64,000 bases of DNA, from positions 34,778 through 98,777 of the forward strand of contig CACZDV010000010.1 in assembly GCA_902780025.1 (NCBI GenBank). The letters are read 5' to 3'. This document shows positions 26,437-34,919 of this stretch, in pieces. The notes under the pieces were generated by a model, which did not search any database, was not told where the DNA came from, and saw only the letters and a list, made by a program, of their open reading frames with translations. Positions within the stretch are counted from its first letter, which is position 1. Each line of letters opens with the position of its first letter. Origin of the DNA: an uncultured Prevotellaceae bacterium. GTDB taxonomy: Bacteria > Bacteroidota > Bacteroidia > Bacteroidales > Bacteroidaceae. The translations under genes and the position numbers were made by a program.

Positions 26437-27720
26437 ATGAAATCAGTATTGAATAAGAGGAGTCCCTGGGCCTGGGTGCCCACACTTTACTTTGCCGAGG
26501 GTGTTCCCTACGTGGCTGTGATGACCATCTCGCTCATCCTCTACAAGCGTCTCGGCATGTCGAATACCGACATCACGCTCTACACCTCGTGGCTCTACCT
26601 GCCCTGGGTCATCAAACCCCTGTGGAGCCCCTTCGTCGATATGCTGCGCTCCAAGCGTTGGTGGATTGTCACCATGCAGCTGCTCATCGGCGCGGCCCTT
26701 GGTGGTGTGGCCTTTACCATTCCCGCCTCGTGGTGGCTGCAGGGTTCGCTCTGCTTCTTCTGGCTGATGGCTTTCAGTAGCGCCACCCACGACATTGCTG
26801 CCGACGGTTTTTATATGATGGGACTCGACGAGCACGAGCAGGCCTACTTCGTGGGTATACGTTCCACGTTCTATCGCATCGCCACTATCTTCTCATCGGG
26901 ACTGCTGGTCGGACTGGCAGGTGCCCTGCAGGTGATAACGCGCAGCATCCGCTATTCGTGGAGTCTGGTCTTCTACCTCATGGCAGGCCTCTTTATTGCC
27001 TTCTGGCTCTACCATAACTGGATTCTGCCGCGACCCTCGGAGGATGGCGAGAAACATACCAAGACGGCCAGCGACATCTGGCGTGAGTTCTGCCAGACGT
27101 TGGTCACCTTCTTCCAGAAACCGCAGGTATGGGCGGGCATCTGCTTTATGCTCTTCTACCGCATGCCTGAGGGACTGCTGGCCAAGGTGTCGGCACTCTT
27201 CCTGGTCGATGCGCCCCACAACGGCGGGCTCGGACTCTCCGACGGCGAATACGGACTGGTGCAGGGAACGGTGGGTGTCATCGGACTCACCGTCGGAGGC
27301 ATCCTTGGCGGCATCTGTGCCAGTCGCGACGGACTGAAGCGCTGGCTCTGGCCGATGGTGCTGGCTATCACGCTACCCGATCTGGTCTATGTCCTGCTGG
27401 CCTACCTGCTGCCCACCAGTCTGCTGACCATCAGCACCTGTGTCTTCATCGAGCAGTTCGGCTACGGTTTTGGCTTCTCGGCCTATATGCTCTACCTTAT
27501 TTATTATAGTCAGGGTGAGCACAAGACGTCGCACTATGCCCTTTGTACCGCCTTCATGGCGCTGTCGATGATGATTCCCGGACTCTTTGCCGGTGCCTTG
27601 CAGGAGGCCGTCGGCTACCAGTGGTTCTTCATCATCGTCATGCTGGCCTGCTCGATGACCTACGTCGTTACTGCCTGCCTCAAGGTTGACCCTGAGTTTG
27701 GAAAGAAACGGACGGAATAA
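26437..27720 (+). CDS. AmpG-like MFS permease
   Basis: About 427 residues from the ATG at 26437, with twelve predicted membrane helices. The opening SPWAWVPTLYFAEGVPYVAVMTISLILYKRLGMSN and WVIKPLWSPFVD match the AmpG branch of the major facilitator superfamily, inner-membrane importers of anhydro-muropeptides. It begins 33 bases after the GT-DUF4922-SpoIID gene, across a short AT-rich gap with TTGTGCATT repeated, and is followed by an SGNH hydrolase, so the three may form a cell-wall recycling operon. Confidence 0.8.
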   Translation: MKSVLNKRSPWAWVPTLYFAEGVPYVAVMTISLILYKRLGMSNTDITLYTSWLYLPWVIKPLWSPFVDMLRSKRWWIVTMQLLIGAALGGVAFTIPASWWLQGSLCFFWLMAFSSATHDIAADGFYMMGLDEHEQAYFVGIRSTFYRIATIFSSGLLVGLAGALQVITRSIRYSWSLVFYLMAGLFIAFWLYHNWILPRPSEDGEKHTKTASDIWREFCQTLVTFFQKPQVWAGICFMLFYRMPEGLLAKVSALFLVDAPHNGGLGLSDGEYGLVQGTVGVIGLTVGGILGGICASRDGLKRWLWPMVLAITLPDLVYVLLAYLLPTSLLTISTCVFIEQFGYGFGFSAYMLYLIYYSQGEHKTSHYALCTAFMALSMMIPGLFAGALQEAVGYQWFFIIVMLACSMTYVVTACLKVDPEFGKKRTE

Positions 27721-27770
27721 GCCCATACTAACGAATACTTTACCAACATTAATTAATAAAAGACAACTAA

Positions 27771-29615
27771 ATGAAAACGATTGCTTTTGTCATCGCCTGC
27801 CTCCTGACGGCAGGAACAGCCTTAGCCGATGGCCGCTGGGTAGGAACCTGGGGAACGGCCCCGCAACTCGTCGAGTCACACAACAACCCGCCTTCGCCCG
27901 GCTTGGGCAACAACTCGCTGCGCCAGATTGTGCAGGTGTCCATCGGCGGCGAGAAGGTACGCCTGAAGCTGACCAATGAGTTCAGCACGGGCAGTACTGA
28001 GATCAAGGCCGTAGAACTGGCCATCGCCAAGACTTCGGGCAGCAGCAGCGAGATTGACGAGTCATCGACCGTTAGCCTGACCTTCAACGGCAATGGCGGG
28101 GTGACGATGCCTGCCAAGGGCACGGCCATCTCTGATGCCGTCAACTTCAAGATGGGACCTCGCGAGAACGTGGCCATCACCATCCACTACGGCTCGGCCT
28201 CGTCGTCCAGCGTCAGCGGACATCCCGGTTCGCGCACCACTTCCTATCTGAAGGCTGGCAACACCACCGACTTCAGCAACGCCACCAAGACCGACCACTG
28301 GTACACCATCCAGACGCTCGAGGTAGAAGTGCCCGATGATTCTCCCTCGGGTGCTGTAGCCATCCTGGGCAACTCCATCACCGACGGACGCGGCTCCACC
28401 ACCAACCAGCAGAACCGCTGGGCCGACGTGCTCTCGCGCCGTCTGCTGGCTAACGAGCCGACAAGCAATATTGGCGTCCTCAACATGGGCATCGGCGGCA
28501 ACTGCGTGCTGGGCGGAGGCCTTGGCCCTGCTGCCGTCAACCGCTACCAGCGCGACCTCTTCGGACAGGAGGGCGTGAAGTGGATCATCCTCTTCGAGGC
28601 TGTCAACGACTTAGGTGGTGCACAGAACGGCGTACAGACGGCTAAGCGCATCATCGACGTCTATAAGCAGATAATCCGCGAGGCGCACCAGAAGGGCATC
28701 CGCGTATTCGGCGCTACCATCACCCCGTTCAAGGGTAACAGCTACTACACCGTTGACCACGAGAAGGGCCGCAGCACCATCAACAAGTGGATACGCACCA
28801 CCAAGATGCTCGACGGCGTGATTGACTTCGACCAGGCCGTACGCAATCCGCAGGACACCATCGCCATGCAGTCGCAGTTCCTCTTCGAGAACGACTGGCT
28901 TCACCTCAATGCCAAAGGCTACGAGACGATGGGTGGCTGCATCGACCTCAGCCTGTTCACCAAGACTGGCCCCTTGGCCGCCGACGATGAAGAGGAAGAA
29001 GACTACGGCGAGGCACTCTGGATAGAGGCCGAGAAGCTGCGTACGAAGACCGCGGGTACAGCCTTCCGCGTGGTCGACGACGGTGCTGCCTCCGAGGGTA
29101 AGTACCTGCTGACGGTGGACGACACCAAGACCGTTGCTCCTACCGATAGTGCGCACATACTCGCCGCGAACTTCACGACAAAGACTGCCGACACCTATTA
29201 TGTCTATGCCCGCGTAAACTGTCCCGGATACGACGACGACAGCTACTGGGTGAGCATGGACAAGCCGTTAGGCAGCGACTTTGCCAATGGCATCGTGACC
29301 AGCGGTTGGGAATGGAAAGAACTCTACAGCGGCTCCCTACAGGCCGGCAGTCATACGTTTTATGTCGGCGGGCGCGAGAATGGCGCCTGCATCGACAAAC
29401 TCTGTATCACCAGAAATCCAGAGCCGCCTACGGGAATGGGCGGCTCTGCTGTAGTGACCTCCCTCAACTCTTCACCCTCGGCCACTCACCTTTCTCCCTC
29501 TGACTTCTACTCCCTGAGCGGCATCCGGCTGACGGCGCAGCACACAGGTCCGCGCATCGAGGTCCTACGCTCCGACGATGGCACCATCCTCTCGCGCCGG
29601 ATTGTGATGAAGTAA
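27771..29615 (+). CDS. Secreted SGNH/GDSL hydrolase
   Basis: A 614-residue protein with signal peptide MKTIAFVIACLLTAGTALA. Residues ~20-175 are an N-terminal beta domain. The SGNH esterase core follows (~185-400): block I AILGNSITDGRGS with the nucleophile Ser, block II NMGIGGN, block III FEAVND, block V DWLHLN with Asp and His. A C-terminal carbohydrate-binding-like domain (~425-570) and a YSLSGIRL tail end the protein. Family members remove acyl groups from polysaccharides or act as lipases; the substrate is not readable. It lies 50 bases after the permease gene. Confidence 0.8.
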   Translation: MKTIAFVIACLLTAGTALADGRWVGTWGTAPQLVESHNNPPSPGLGNNSLRQIVQVSIGGEKVRLKLTNEFSTGSTEIKAVELAIAKTSGSSSEIDESSTVSLTFNGNGGVTMPAKGTAISDAVNFKMGPRENVAITIHYGSASSSSVSGHPGSRTTSYLKAGNTTDFSNATKTDHWYTIQTLEVEVPDDSPSGAVAILGNSITDGRGSTTNQQNRWADVLSRRLLANEPTSNIGVLNMGIGGNCVLGGGLGPAAVNRYQRDLFGQEGVKWIILFEAVNDLGGAQNGVQTAKRIIDVYKQIIREAHQKGIRVFGATITPFKGNSYYTVDHEKGRSTINKWIRTTKMLDGVIDFDQAVRNPQDTIAMQSQFLFENDWLHLNAKGYETMGGCIDLSLFTKTGPLAADDEEEEDYGEALWIEAEKLRTKTAGTAFRVVDDGAASEGKYLLTVDDTKTVAPTDSAHILAANFTTKTADTYYVYARVNCPGYDDDSYWVSMDKPLGSDFANGIVTSGWEWKELYSGSLQAGSHTFYVGGRENGACIDKLCITRNPEPPTGMGGSAVVTSLNSSPSATHLSPSDFYSLSGIRLTAQHTGPRIEVLRSDDGTILSRRIVMK

Positions 29616-29656
29616 GATCGTATCGGGCATCAATCCCTGTAAGACAGGCTCGCTCG

Positions 29657-30643
29657 TCATCTGCTTTTCCTGTCGGCCAGCACCATTCCCACGAGTATGA
29701 GTACCGTGCCGAGCAGGAACCAGATGGTGATGCGCTCGTTGAGCAGCCACCAGGCAAAGATGATGGTGGTGACGGGGTTCAGATAGACCCAGTTGGTGGC
29801 GACGACGGCACCCAGCTTGCCGATGACCCAGTTCCAAATGAGGAAACAGAGCATGGAGGCAACGATGCCGAGAAAGAGCAGGTTGCAAATGGTGGAGGGT
29901 GAAAGGTGAAGGGTGAAGGGAGAAATGAAGATTCCTGCCTCCTCGGGCACCAACATATAATAAGGAATGATGGTGACGAGGCCATAGAAGAATATCTTGC
30001 GGGTGATGAACAGCGTGGAGTAACGTTCCAACGCAGGCTTGACCTCCGGTCGAGACTGCTCACACTCGACAGACCTAATGCAAGCATCGCTCTGCCCTCG
30101 TTCATACGCAGCCTTCATCAGGATGCTGTAGACAGCCCAAAGCAGGCAGGCGCCGAAGGCTAACAGGTCGCCAAGGGGTGAGAGATGGAGCACGAAATGA
30201 CCATTGAGCACCACGACGGCCATACCCACGCAGGCCACCACCGAGCCCAGAGCCTGAATCCTGCTGATACGTTCCGACTTCCTGTAGAAGATGGCAAAAA
30301 GTAGCATGGCGAACAACGGACACGAGCAGACGATGAGCGACGTGTTGGTGGCCGTCGTGTAGAGCATCGCCGCATTCTCCATCAGGAAGTACAGCGACCC
30401 GCCCGTCACGCCCAGCGCCACCATCAGCAGCTCGTCGCGCCAGTCGTCACAGAACCAGCGGTGCTGTCGTGTCAGCGACCACCCCAGTAGCAGGACGTAA
30501 GCGATGATGAAGCGCAGCGTGAAGATCTGCGCAGGCGACAGCCCCTCCAACAGCAACATCTTTGTGAATACAAATGTGCTGCCCCAGATGGCCACCACGA
30601 CAAACGCTACCAGATGATATCTCAGTCTACGTATTAGTTCCAC
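29657..30643 (-). CDS. EamA-family (DMT) transporter
   Basis: A 328-residue membrane protein with ten predicted helices in two EamA halves (FVVVAIWGSTFVFTKMLLLEGLSPAQ and, in the second half, FLGIVASMLCFLIWNWVIGKLGAVVATNWVYLNPV). Substrate unknown; the family exports metabolites such as amino acids. The start is a GTG at 30643, five bases after a perfect promoter, so the message is probably leaderless. The segment SPFTLHLSPST (29893-29925) is encoded by a TTCACCC-type tandem repeat. Confidence 0.85.
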   Translation of the reverse strand: MELIRRLRYHLVAFVVVAIWGSTFVFTKMLLLEGLSPAQIFTLRFIIAYVLLLGWSLTRQHRWFCDDWRDELLMVALGVTGGSLYFLMENAAMLYTTATNTSLIVCSCPLFAMLLFAIFYRKSERISRIQALGSVVACVGMAVVVLNGHFVLHLSPLGDLLAFGACLLWAVYSILMKAAYERGQSDACIRSVECEQSRPEVKPALERYSTLFITRKIFFYGLVTIIPYYMLVPEEAGIFISPFTLHLSPSTICNLLFLGIVASMLCFLIWNWVIGKLGAVVATNWVYLNPVTTIIFAWWLLNERITIWFLLGTVLILVGMVLADRKSR

Positions 30644-30647
30644 GGTG

Positions 30648-30679
30648 CAAAGGTAGTGTAAAACGAGCGAATAACCAAA
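30648..30679 (-). promoter_or_regulatory. Perfect promoter for the EamA gene
   Basis: TTTG (30676-30679), a 20-base gap, and TACCTTTG (30648-30655) on the minus strand. The GTG start at 30643 lies where transcription should begin. Confidence 0.75.
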
Positions 30680-30705
30680 TTATAACTACGAAAACCACCT
30701 CAAAA

Positions 30706-31001
30706 CACCCGAAAAACGGTCTTCGGAGTTTGGTCGGACCAAAGTCGAGGTTTGGTCGGACTAAACCCGAGGTTTGGTCGGACTAAAGTAAAAGCCATTT
30801 GCCCACACATTTCCTTCCAAGTAAGGTCGGGATACTGAAATTCTGCGCCGCTGATGTGTGCGCCAAGTACAGGGAAAACATCGGAACGAGGGGTTCATAC
30901 ATGTCTTTCGAGGCCTGCGAGAGCAGCAGGCGGATACATTCTGTGCCTTTACCGAAGTTAGGCATCTCGGGTGCCTTGCGTTTACTGATATCGTATCTCA
31001 T
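30706..31001 (-). pseudogene. DUF3987 primase/helicase-like gene, frameshifted remnant
   Basis: From the ATG at 31001 the frame reads MRYDISKRKAPEMPNFGKGT and on to SQASKDMYEPLVPMF. Restoring one T in the run at 30875-30878 changes the continuation to FPVLGAHISGAEFQYPDL followed by TWKEMCGQMAF, which is the conserved N-terminal region of Bacteroidales DUF3987 proteins as I remember them. After CGQMAF the sequence runs into the 22-base repeat at 30729-30787 and stops, so the P-loop part is missing. A one-base deletion plus 3' truncation makes this a dead gene. Confidence 0.6.
30729..30787. repeat. Three 22-base repeats with TTTGGTCGGACCAAA palindrome
   Basis: Units begin at 30729, 30751 and 30773. 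The first contains the perfect palindrome TTTGGTC-G-GACCAAA; the next two have one changed base (GACTAAA). They lie at the broken end of the DUF3987 remnant. Confidence 0.85.
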
Positions 31002-31039
31002 TGATTTTCTGCTTTTTAGATGAATTTGACATAAGCTCC

Positions 31040-31188
31040 GCGTTCCAGTTCCAGTTGTTCCAGTTTTATTTTTAGGTGTTCCCATATCCCTATTCTAATA
31101 TAACTATCTATATATTAATTAGTTATATAATCTTAGAAAGGGGGTTGTGTTCCTCGTTTTTTAATTGGAACAATTGGAACTGGAACGC
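31040..31188. repeat. GTTCCA iteron inverted repeat around an AT-rich core
   Basis: A 26-base arm with three GTTCCA words (31040-31065) is mirrored by 31163-31188 with two mismatches. The ~97 bases between are AT-rich, including a TATATATTAATTAG stretch. The layout recalls the iteron repeats around the VirE gene at 281-2750 and may be an origin-like or operator region of the DUF3987 element. Confidence 0.75.
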
Positions 31189-31200
31189 TCAGCCATTATT

Positions 31201-31258
31201 TCTTAATTCTTCACTCTTAACTTTTCACTTCTCACTTCTCACTCTTCACTTCCCTCTA
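31201..31258. repeat. TTCACTC/TTAACTC-type short repeats
   Basis: Imperfect 7- to 8-base tandem units. Between here and 31380 no gene is seen. Confidence 0.7.
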
Positions 31259-31380
31259 CCAGGCCAAAGAGTGCCATGCAAAGATACGAAAATTCCTGCT
31301 CACTTCATTCAGCAAGCAGGCACTATTTCATAAGTTTCAGATTTCATCGCCAAATATTTGGAATTTATCACCAAAATCAC

Positions 31381-31388
31381 TATCTTTG
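31381..31388 (+). promoter_or_regulatory. -7 box for the ParE-type toxin module
   Basis: TATCTTTG, 21 bases before the ATG at 31410. Confidence 0.6.
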
Positions 31389-31409
31389 CACCACGGAAAA
31401 GAAATAACT

Positions 31410-31664
31410 ATGGACGAAAAGAATAAGAACACCGAATTTGAAGGCGTGACAGCTCAAGAACCGTCATTGGCAGAAATGCCTCTTACAGAACTGAAGGAAG
31501 TCGACTACACCTTCGGCAACCGAGACTTCGGCTATCCCCATACGCTTGAGGAGCTGGAGGCAGCTCTCGACCAGGCAGACACCCAGCGCAATGACCCGTC
31601 AAAGTGGGTGTCGTCGGTAGAGTTCCATAATCGTCTTGAGCAGAAGTATCCATGGCTAAGATAA
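31410..31664 (+). CDS. Putative antitoxin partner of ParE-type toxin
   Basis: An 84-residue acidic protein from the ATG at 31410. The part I can recognise is YPHTLEELEAALDQADTQRNDPSKWVSSVEFHNRLEQKYPWLR, the C-terminal portion seen in small Bacteroidales proteins encoded just before RelE/ParE toxins. No DNA-binding fold is evident. It overlaps the toxin gene by 13 bases, a coupling typical of toxin-antitoxin operons. The antitoxin role is inferred from position. Confidence 0.6.
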   Translation: MDEKNKNTEFEGVTAQEPSLAEMPLTELKEVDYTFGNRDFGYPHTLEELEAALDQADTQRNDPSKWVSSVEFHNRLEQKYPWLR

Positions 31665-31972
31665 CGTGGAACGGTTTAGCTTCAAGACAACTCGAGACTC
31701 ATCTGGATTACGCTTTGGAGGAGTTCGGCCAGAAGTGTGTTCGTAATTGGTATCGCGATATTCTGCGCATAGAATCTCGACTAAAACTCCACCCTCTGTC
31801 ATTTCCTAAGGTTTCCCTGCTCGCACATCGGGAAAAAGAATATCGGGGTGCAACTATCATGAGAAACTTCCAACTGATTCATTACTATGACGCAGAAAGC
31901 GACACCGTCTACATCGACGCTGTGTGGGACATGCGCATGAATCCAGTCAAGCTGAAGAAGATGATTAAATAA
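31652..31972 (+). CDS. ParE/RelE-family toxin
   Basis: A 106-residue basic protein of the RelE/ParE fold (ITWNGLASRQLETHLDYALEEFGQKCVRNWYRDILRIESRLKLHP and the C-terminal strand YRGATIMRNFQLIHYYDAESDTVYIDAVWDMRMNP). Members poison gyrase or ribosomes; this one is closer in feel to ParE-type. It ends with KKMIK two bases before a strong terminator. Confidence 0.75.
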   Translation: MAKITWNGLASRQLETHLDYALEEFGQKCVRNWYRDILRIESRLKLHPLSFPKVSLLAHREKEYRGATIMRNFQLIHYYDAESDTVYIDAVWDMRMNPVKLKKMIK

Positions 31973-31973
31973 G

Positions 31974-32011
31974 ATAATCCCCACAACTCTCAACGGAATT
32001 GCGGGGATTAT
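31974..32011 (+). terminator. Terminator after the toxin gene
   Basis: ATAATCCCC (31974-31982) pairs with GGGGATTAT (32003-32011). Confidence 0.7.
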
Positions 32012-32042
32012 TATAAGATATTGGGCGGTTCAGTAGTATTTT

Positions 32043-32075
32043 GCACAATAGGGTCGGTTCCAGTGTGCACTTAGG
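32043..32075. repeat. GGGTCGGTTCC motif
   Basis: AGGGTCGGTTCC followed by AGTGTGCAC. A near copy, AAGGGTCGGTTCC followed by GTTGTGTA, lies at 60884-60905. They look like dispersed REP-type words. Confidence 0.4.
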
Positions 32076-32128
32076 GTAGGCATTTGATTTCACTCTAGAT
32101 TAGGTGCCTGTTCCTATGATTCTATCGT

Positions 32129-32272
32129 TTACCAGCCTTCCTCTACATCTTCCTCTTCGTCTTGCAGCCTATCGTTCATGCCATATTGATCCACGCTTCC
32201 AGCCAGAATCTGGCATTTGTACTGAAACTCTTCAACCTTCACGGAAGGTTCCATATATGCTTGCTTTGTCAT
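32129..32272 (-). CDS. Small Bacteroidales protein, 47 residues
   Basis: A short gene directly downstream of the leucine-rich-repeat gene on the same strand: MTKQAYMEPSVKVEEFQYKC is followed by QILAGSVDQYG and an acidic tail (DEEEDVEEGW). An alternative ATG at 32287 would add five residues. The pattern MxKxYxxPxxxV followed by LAGS is one I recognise from many unannotated short Bacteroidales genes; their role is unknown. No signal peptide or membrane helix is visible. Confidence 0.55.
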   Translation of the reverse strand: MTKQAYMEPSVKVEEFQYKCQILAGSVDQYGMNDRLQDEEEDVEEGW

Positions 32273-32290
32273 AGTTGTGTCCTCCATAGC

Positions 32291-33976
32291 TTACTTAATA
32301 AAAACTTTCTTACCATTCTCAATGTAGAGTCCCTTCGTGGGCTGGGCCACCGTACGGCCTTGCAGGTCGTAGTATTTACCTCTTATTTCTTCCTTCTGAC
32401 CTTTTACCTTGTTCATGCTCGTTGTCTCGCCGAAGCCGAAGAATTCGCGGGAACCACCGCCGCTATACGTCAGGTAAGCCTTACCTACGCCGAGCGTCTT
32501 GCCCGAAGCCAGCCTGTAGAAGCCCACGCCATTTGCAGCCGTATAGTTCAGCACGTATGTTGTGCTTGGGTCGGCAGTCGTCACTCCTACAACAGCAGAC
32601 ACGCCCGTCAGGTTATTGGTTTGCGTGTCGCTGCTGGAGGACTTCGTCAGCGTCATCACGGGATTGTTGCCTTTTGTTTTCAGGACAACGGCAGTGCTCG
32701 GGTTCACAATTCCGTCTTCGACCTTATTCAGCGTCAATTCTGTGCCGCTGAGAGTCACCTTGAACACCTCCGTGTTCTCATCAGCCTGAAAACCGTAACG
32801 CTGATTGTAGAACGTCGTCCAATTAGCACCGTCTGCCGAGTTCGCCGTCAGGTTCATTGTCACCGTCGCGTCAGCTTTGATATTATTAAATGCAAAAGAA
32901 CCAATAGACGGATTGCTGTTAAGGGTGACAGTAGCCAGGTTTGTGCAATGCTGGAAGGCAGAGTTGCCGATAGTTGTCAAATTGGAACCGTCGGAAAAGC
33001 TGACTGTAACCAGGCTGCAATTCAAAAATGCATTATTGCCGATGCTTGTCACGCTGGCGGGAATGGTGATCGATGTAAAGTGGCAACCATTAAAGGCATA
33101 ATCCCCGATGGTTGTCAAATTGGAACCGTCGGAAAAGCTGACTGTAACCAAGCTGCAACCAGAGAAGGTAGCATAGCCGATGCTTGTCACGCTGGCAGGA
33201 ATGGAGATCGAACCCAGACTGCATTCATTAAAGGCATAATCCCCGATGGTTGTCAAATTGGAACTAGTGGGAATGGTGACAGTAGCCAGGTTTGTGCAAT
33301 TCTGGAAGGCATAATTGCCGATGCTTGTCACGCTGGCGGGAATGGTGATCGATGTAAAGTAGCAATTCTTAAAGGCATAATTGCCGATGGTTGTCAAATT
33401 GGAACCAGTGGGAATGATGACAGTAGCCAGGTTTGTGCAATTATAGAAGGCATAATTGCCGATGCTCGTCACGCTGGCGGGAATGGTGATCGAACCTAGG
33501 GCGCTGCAACCAGCAAAGACATTATCGCCGATGGTTGTCAAATTGGAATTGGTGGCAATGGTGACTGACGTCAATTTATTGCAACCCAGGAAGGCTCGTT
33601 GACCGATGCTTGTTACGCTTGTGGGAATATAGACCGATGTAAAGCTTGCATTGTTGCAACCCTGGAAAGCAGATTCACCGATGGTCTTCAGTCCATCGGG
33701 AAGCGATACCGATGTCATTTGCATAAAACCGTAAAAAGAATTGTAGCCGATGTGAGTCACGCCAGACTCGACCACGACGTTTTTGATGGAGCTTCTATAG
33801 TTATACCATGGTTGATAACCATCGCTCGAATAATCCGCCATAGCTCCGCTGCCGCTAACGGTCAGCACACCGCCAGAAAGACTCACTGTGCAGTTGCCAC
33901 TAGTCCACGGCTGCGCCCATGCGCCCGTCGCCGTCGTCATCAGCAGCACGAGCAATGAAAGTAATTTTTTTTTCAT
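32291..33976 (-). CDS. Secreted BspA-type leucine-rich repeat protein
   Basis: A 561-residue protein with signal peptide MKKKLLSLLVLLMTTATGAWA. Residues ~60-370 hold about ten LRR_5/TpLRR repeats (SITIPASVTSIGNYAFYNCTNLATV), nearly identical at DNA level, so the array may vary in number. The C-terminus carries the tail YYDLQGRTVAQPTKGLYIENGKKVFIK. Such proteins are exposed on the cell surface and mediate binding in other Bacteroidetes. The repeats create a long false open frame on the other strand. Confidence 0.85.
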   Translation of the reverse strand: MKKKLLSLLVLLMTTATGAWAQPWTSGNCTVSLSGGVLTVSGSGAMADYSSDGYQPWYNYRSSIKNVVVESGVTHIGYNSFYGFMQMTSVSLPDGLKTIGESAFQGCNNASFTSVYIPTSVTSIGQRAFLGCNKLTSVTIATNSNLTTIGDNVFAGCSALGSITIPASVTSIGNYAFYNCTNLATVIIPTGSNLTTIGNYAFKNCYFTSITIPASVTSIGNYAFQNCTNLATVTIPTSSNLTTIGDYAFNECSLGSISIPASVTSIGYATFSGCSLVTVSFSDGSNLTTIGDYAFNGCHFTSITIPASVTSIGNNAFLNCSLVTVSFSDGSNLTTIGNSAFQHCTNLATVTLNSNPSIGSFAFNNIKADATVTMNLTANSADGANWTTFYNQRYGFQADENTEVFKVTLSGTELTLNKVEDGIVNPSTAVVLKTKGNNPVMTLTKSSSSDTQTNNLTGVSAVVGVTTADPSTTYVLNYTAANGVGFYRLASGKTLGVGKAYLTYSGGGSREFFGFGETTSMNKVKGQKEEIRGKYYDLQGRTVAQPTKGLYIENGKKVFIK

Positions 33977-34020
33977 AATTCTATAGTTTTAAGTTGTGAT
34001 TCGATAATATACAAAAAGAA

Positions 34021-34190
34021 AACGTGAGCTGTTTACTTCGCTTACGTTCTTTCCAGGTATCGCCAAACACCCAATAGGCCTAAACGAGTATAGAGCCCAC
34101 GCCATCGGCGTGAACATCTACTTTTACTCTTGCCTATTCTTTCAATTTGGCGATTTTGGAAAGAACAAGAATCAAAGCGGACGCTTCAAC
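34021..34190 (-). ncRNA. Structured RNA or multicopy repeat candidate
   Basis: The 273-base gap between the LRR and HEPN genes folds well. Arms 34046-34079 and 34132-34166 form a long imperfect stem (GTTCTTTCC, ATCGCCAAA and AATAGGC each have partners). An inner hairpin CACGCC-AT-CGGCGTG lies at 34098-34112. A small hairpin AAGCG-GA-CGCTT lies at 34175-34186. On the minus strand the structure ends in CGTAAGC/GCTCACG followed by TTTTCTTTTT, terminator-like. I have an impression of near-identical copies in other Prevotella genomes, but cannot check. No coding potential was seen. A 6S-like RNA is a weak alternative. Confidence 0.45.
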
Positions 34191-34249
34191 GTATATGTCT
34201 TGTCTGTTGTTATGTCATACGCACTTCGTTTTTAGGGTTATACAAATAT

Positions 34250-34615
34250 TTATTTCCCCCACTTCTCCCAGTCGGTTTCAGCGAGGTAGCGGGTTATGTG
34301 TTCTTTTAATTCCACGATTTCGCTGTGTATAACAGCCCAGACGGTATCGCTGTCAACTCGGAAGTACTCATGAACCAGGAAGTTTCTCATGCCTGATATG
34401 TCGCGCCACGCAACCTCAGGATGGGCATCCTTGAAGGTGGTGGTTAGCATATTGGCAGCCTCGCCTATAATCTCAATGTTCTTAACGATTCCGTAATATC
34501 GCAACACGTCAGCCTCCAACTCTTCACGCGAGAGTTGACCGGCATACGTCTGAAGCCGTTCAATGGCCTCCAGAATATGCTCCAGGCGACTTCTGTCTCT
34601 AAGCGGCTCTCTCAT
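34250..34615 (-). CDS. HepT-like HEPN toxin (DUF86)
   Basis: A 121-residue helical protein of the HEPN/DUF86 family with the RNase-type motif RNFLVHEYF (Rx4H) near residue 78 and IVKNIEIIGEAANML. In HEPN/MNT modules the HEPN protein cleaves or otherwise targets RNA, and the nucleotidyltransferase neutralises it by adding AMP. It overlaps the MNT gene by 17 bases and is translated with it. Confidence 0.85.
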   Translation of the reverse strand: MREPLRDRSRLEHILEAIERLQTYAGQLSREELEADVLRYYGIVKNIEIIGEAANMLTTTFKDAHPEVAWRDISGMRNFLVHEYFRVDSDTVWAVIHSEIVELKEHITRYLAETDWEKWGK

Positions 34616-34904
34616 AAATCAGGATTTTATCACGGTCAACACTTTCACGAGCAAAGGGAAGCAGGCCTTTCTCCGTAACAAGGTCAACCCGCTTCTGAAG
34701 CAGGTCTTGCAGGTCGAGCATCATACCGCTCAGCTTGAACAAACCGACCATGTTGTCGGGTACTATCAAAAGGTCTACATCGCTGTCGGCGTTCTGTTCA
34801 CCTCGTGAATAGGAACCGAAGAGCCAGACCTTCAGGACGGGTTGCGTCTTGAAGTAGTCGGCTATCAGCTGGGTCATCTTCTCTGTACTCATCGCTTCTG
34901 TCAT
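34599..34904 (-). CDS. MntA-like nucleotidyltransferase antitoxin
   Basis: A 101-residue protein with the minimal nucleotidyltransferase signature GSYSRGEQNADSDVDLLIV (GSx10DxD). The start at 34904 is chosen because the longer frame starts on a TTG inside the -7 box (34920-34927). It is the partner of the HEPN gene immediately downstream and probably AMPylates it. Confidence 0.83.
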   Translation of the reverse strand: MTEAMSTEKMTQLIADYFKTQPVLKVWLFGSYSRGEQNADSDVDLLIVPDNMVGLFKLSGMMLDLQDLLQKRVDLVTEKGLLPFARESVDRDKILIYERAA

Positions 34905-34919
34905 TTGCTTATCTGCCTG

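Noticed and set aside
32162-33499. A 445-codon open frame on the plus strand opposite the LRR gene
   Set aside because: It is the antisense of near-identical DNA repeats; its own periodic sequence (GDRCKVA, IIPDGCQIGT) has no family features, while the opposite strand has signal peptide, LRR repeats and a known tail.
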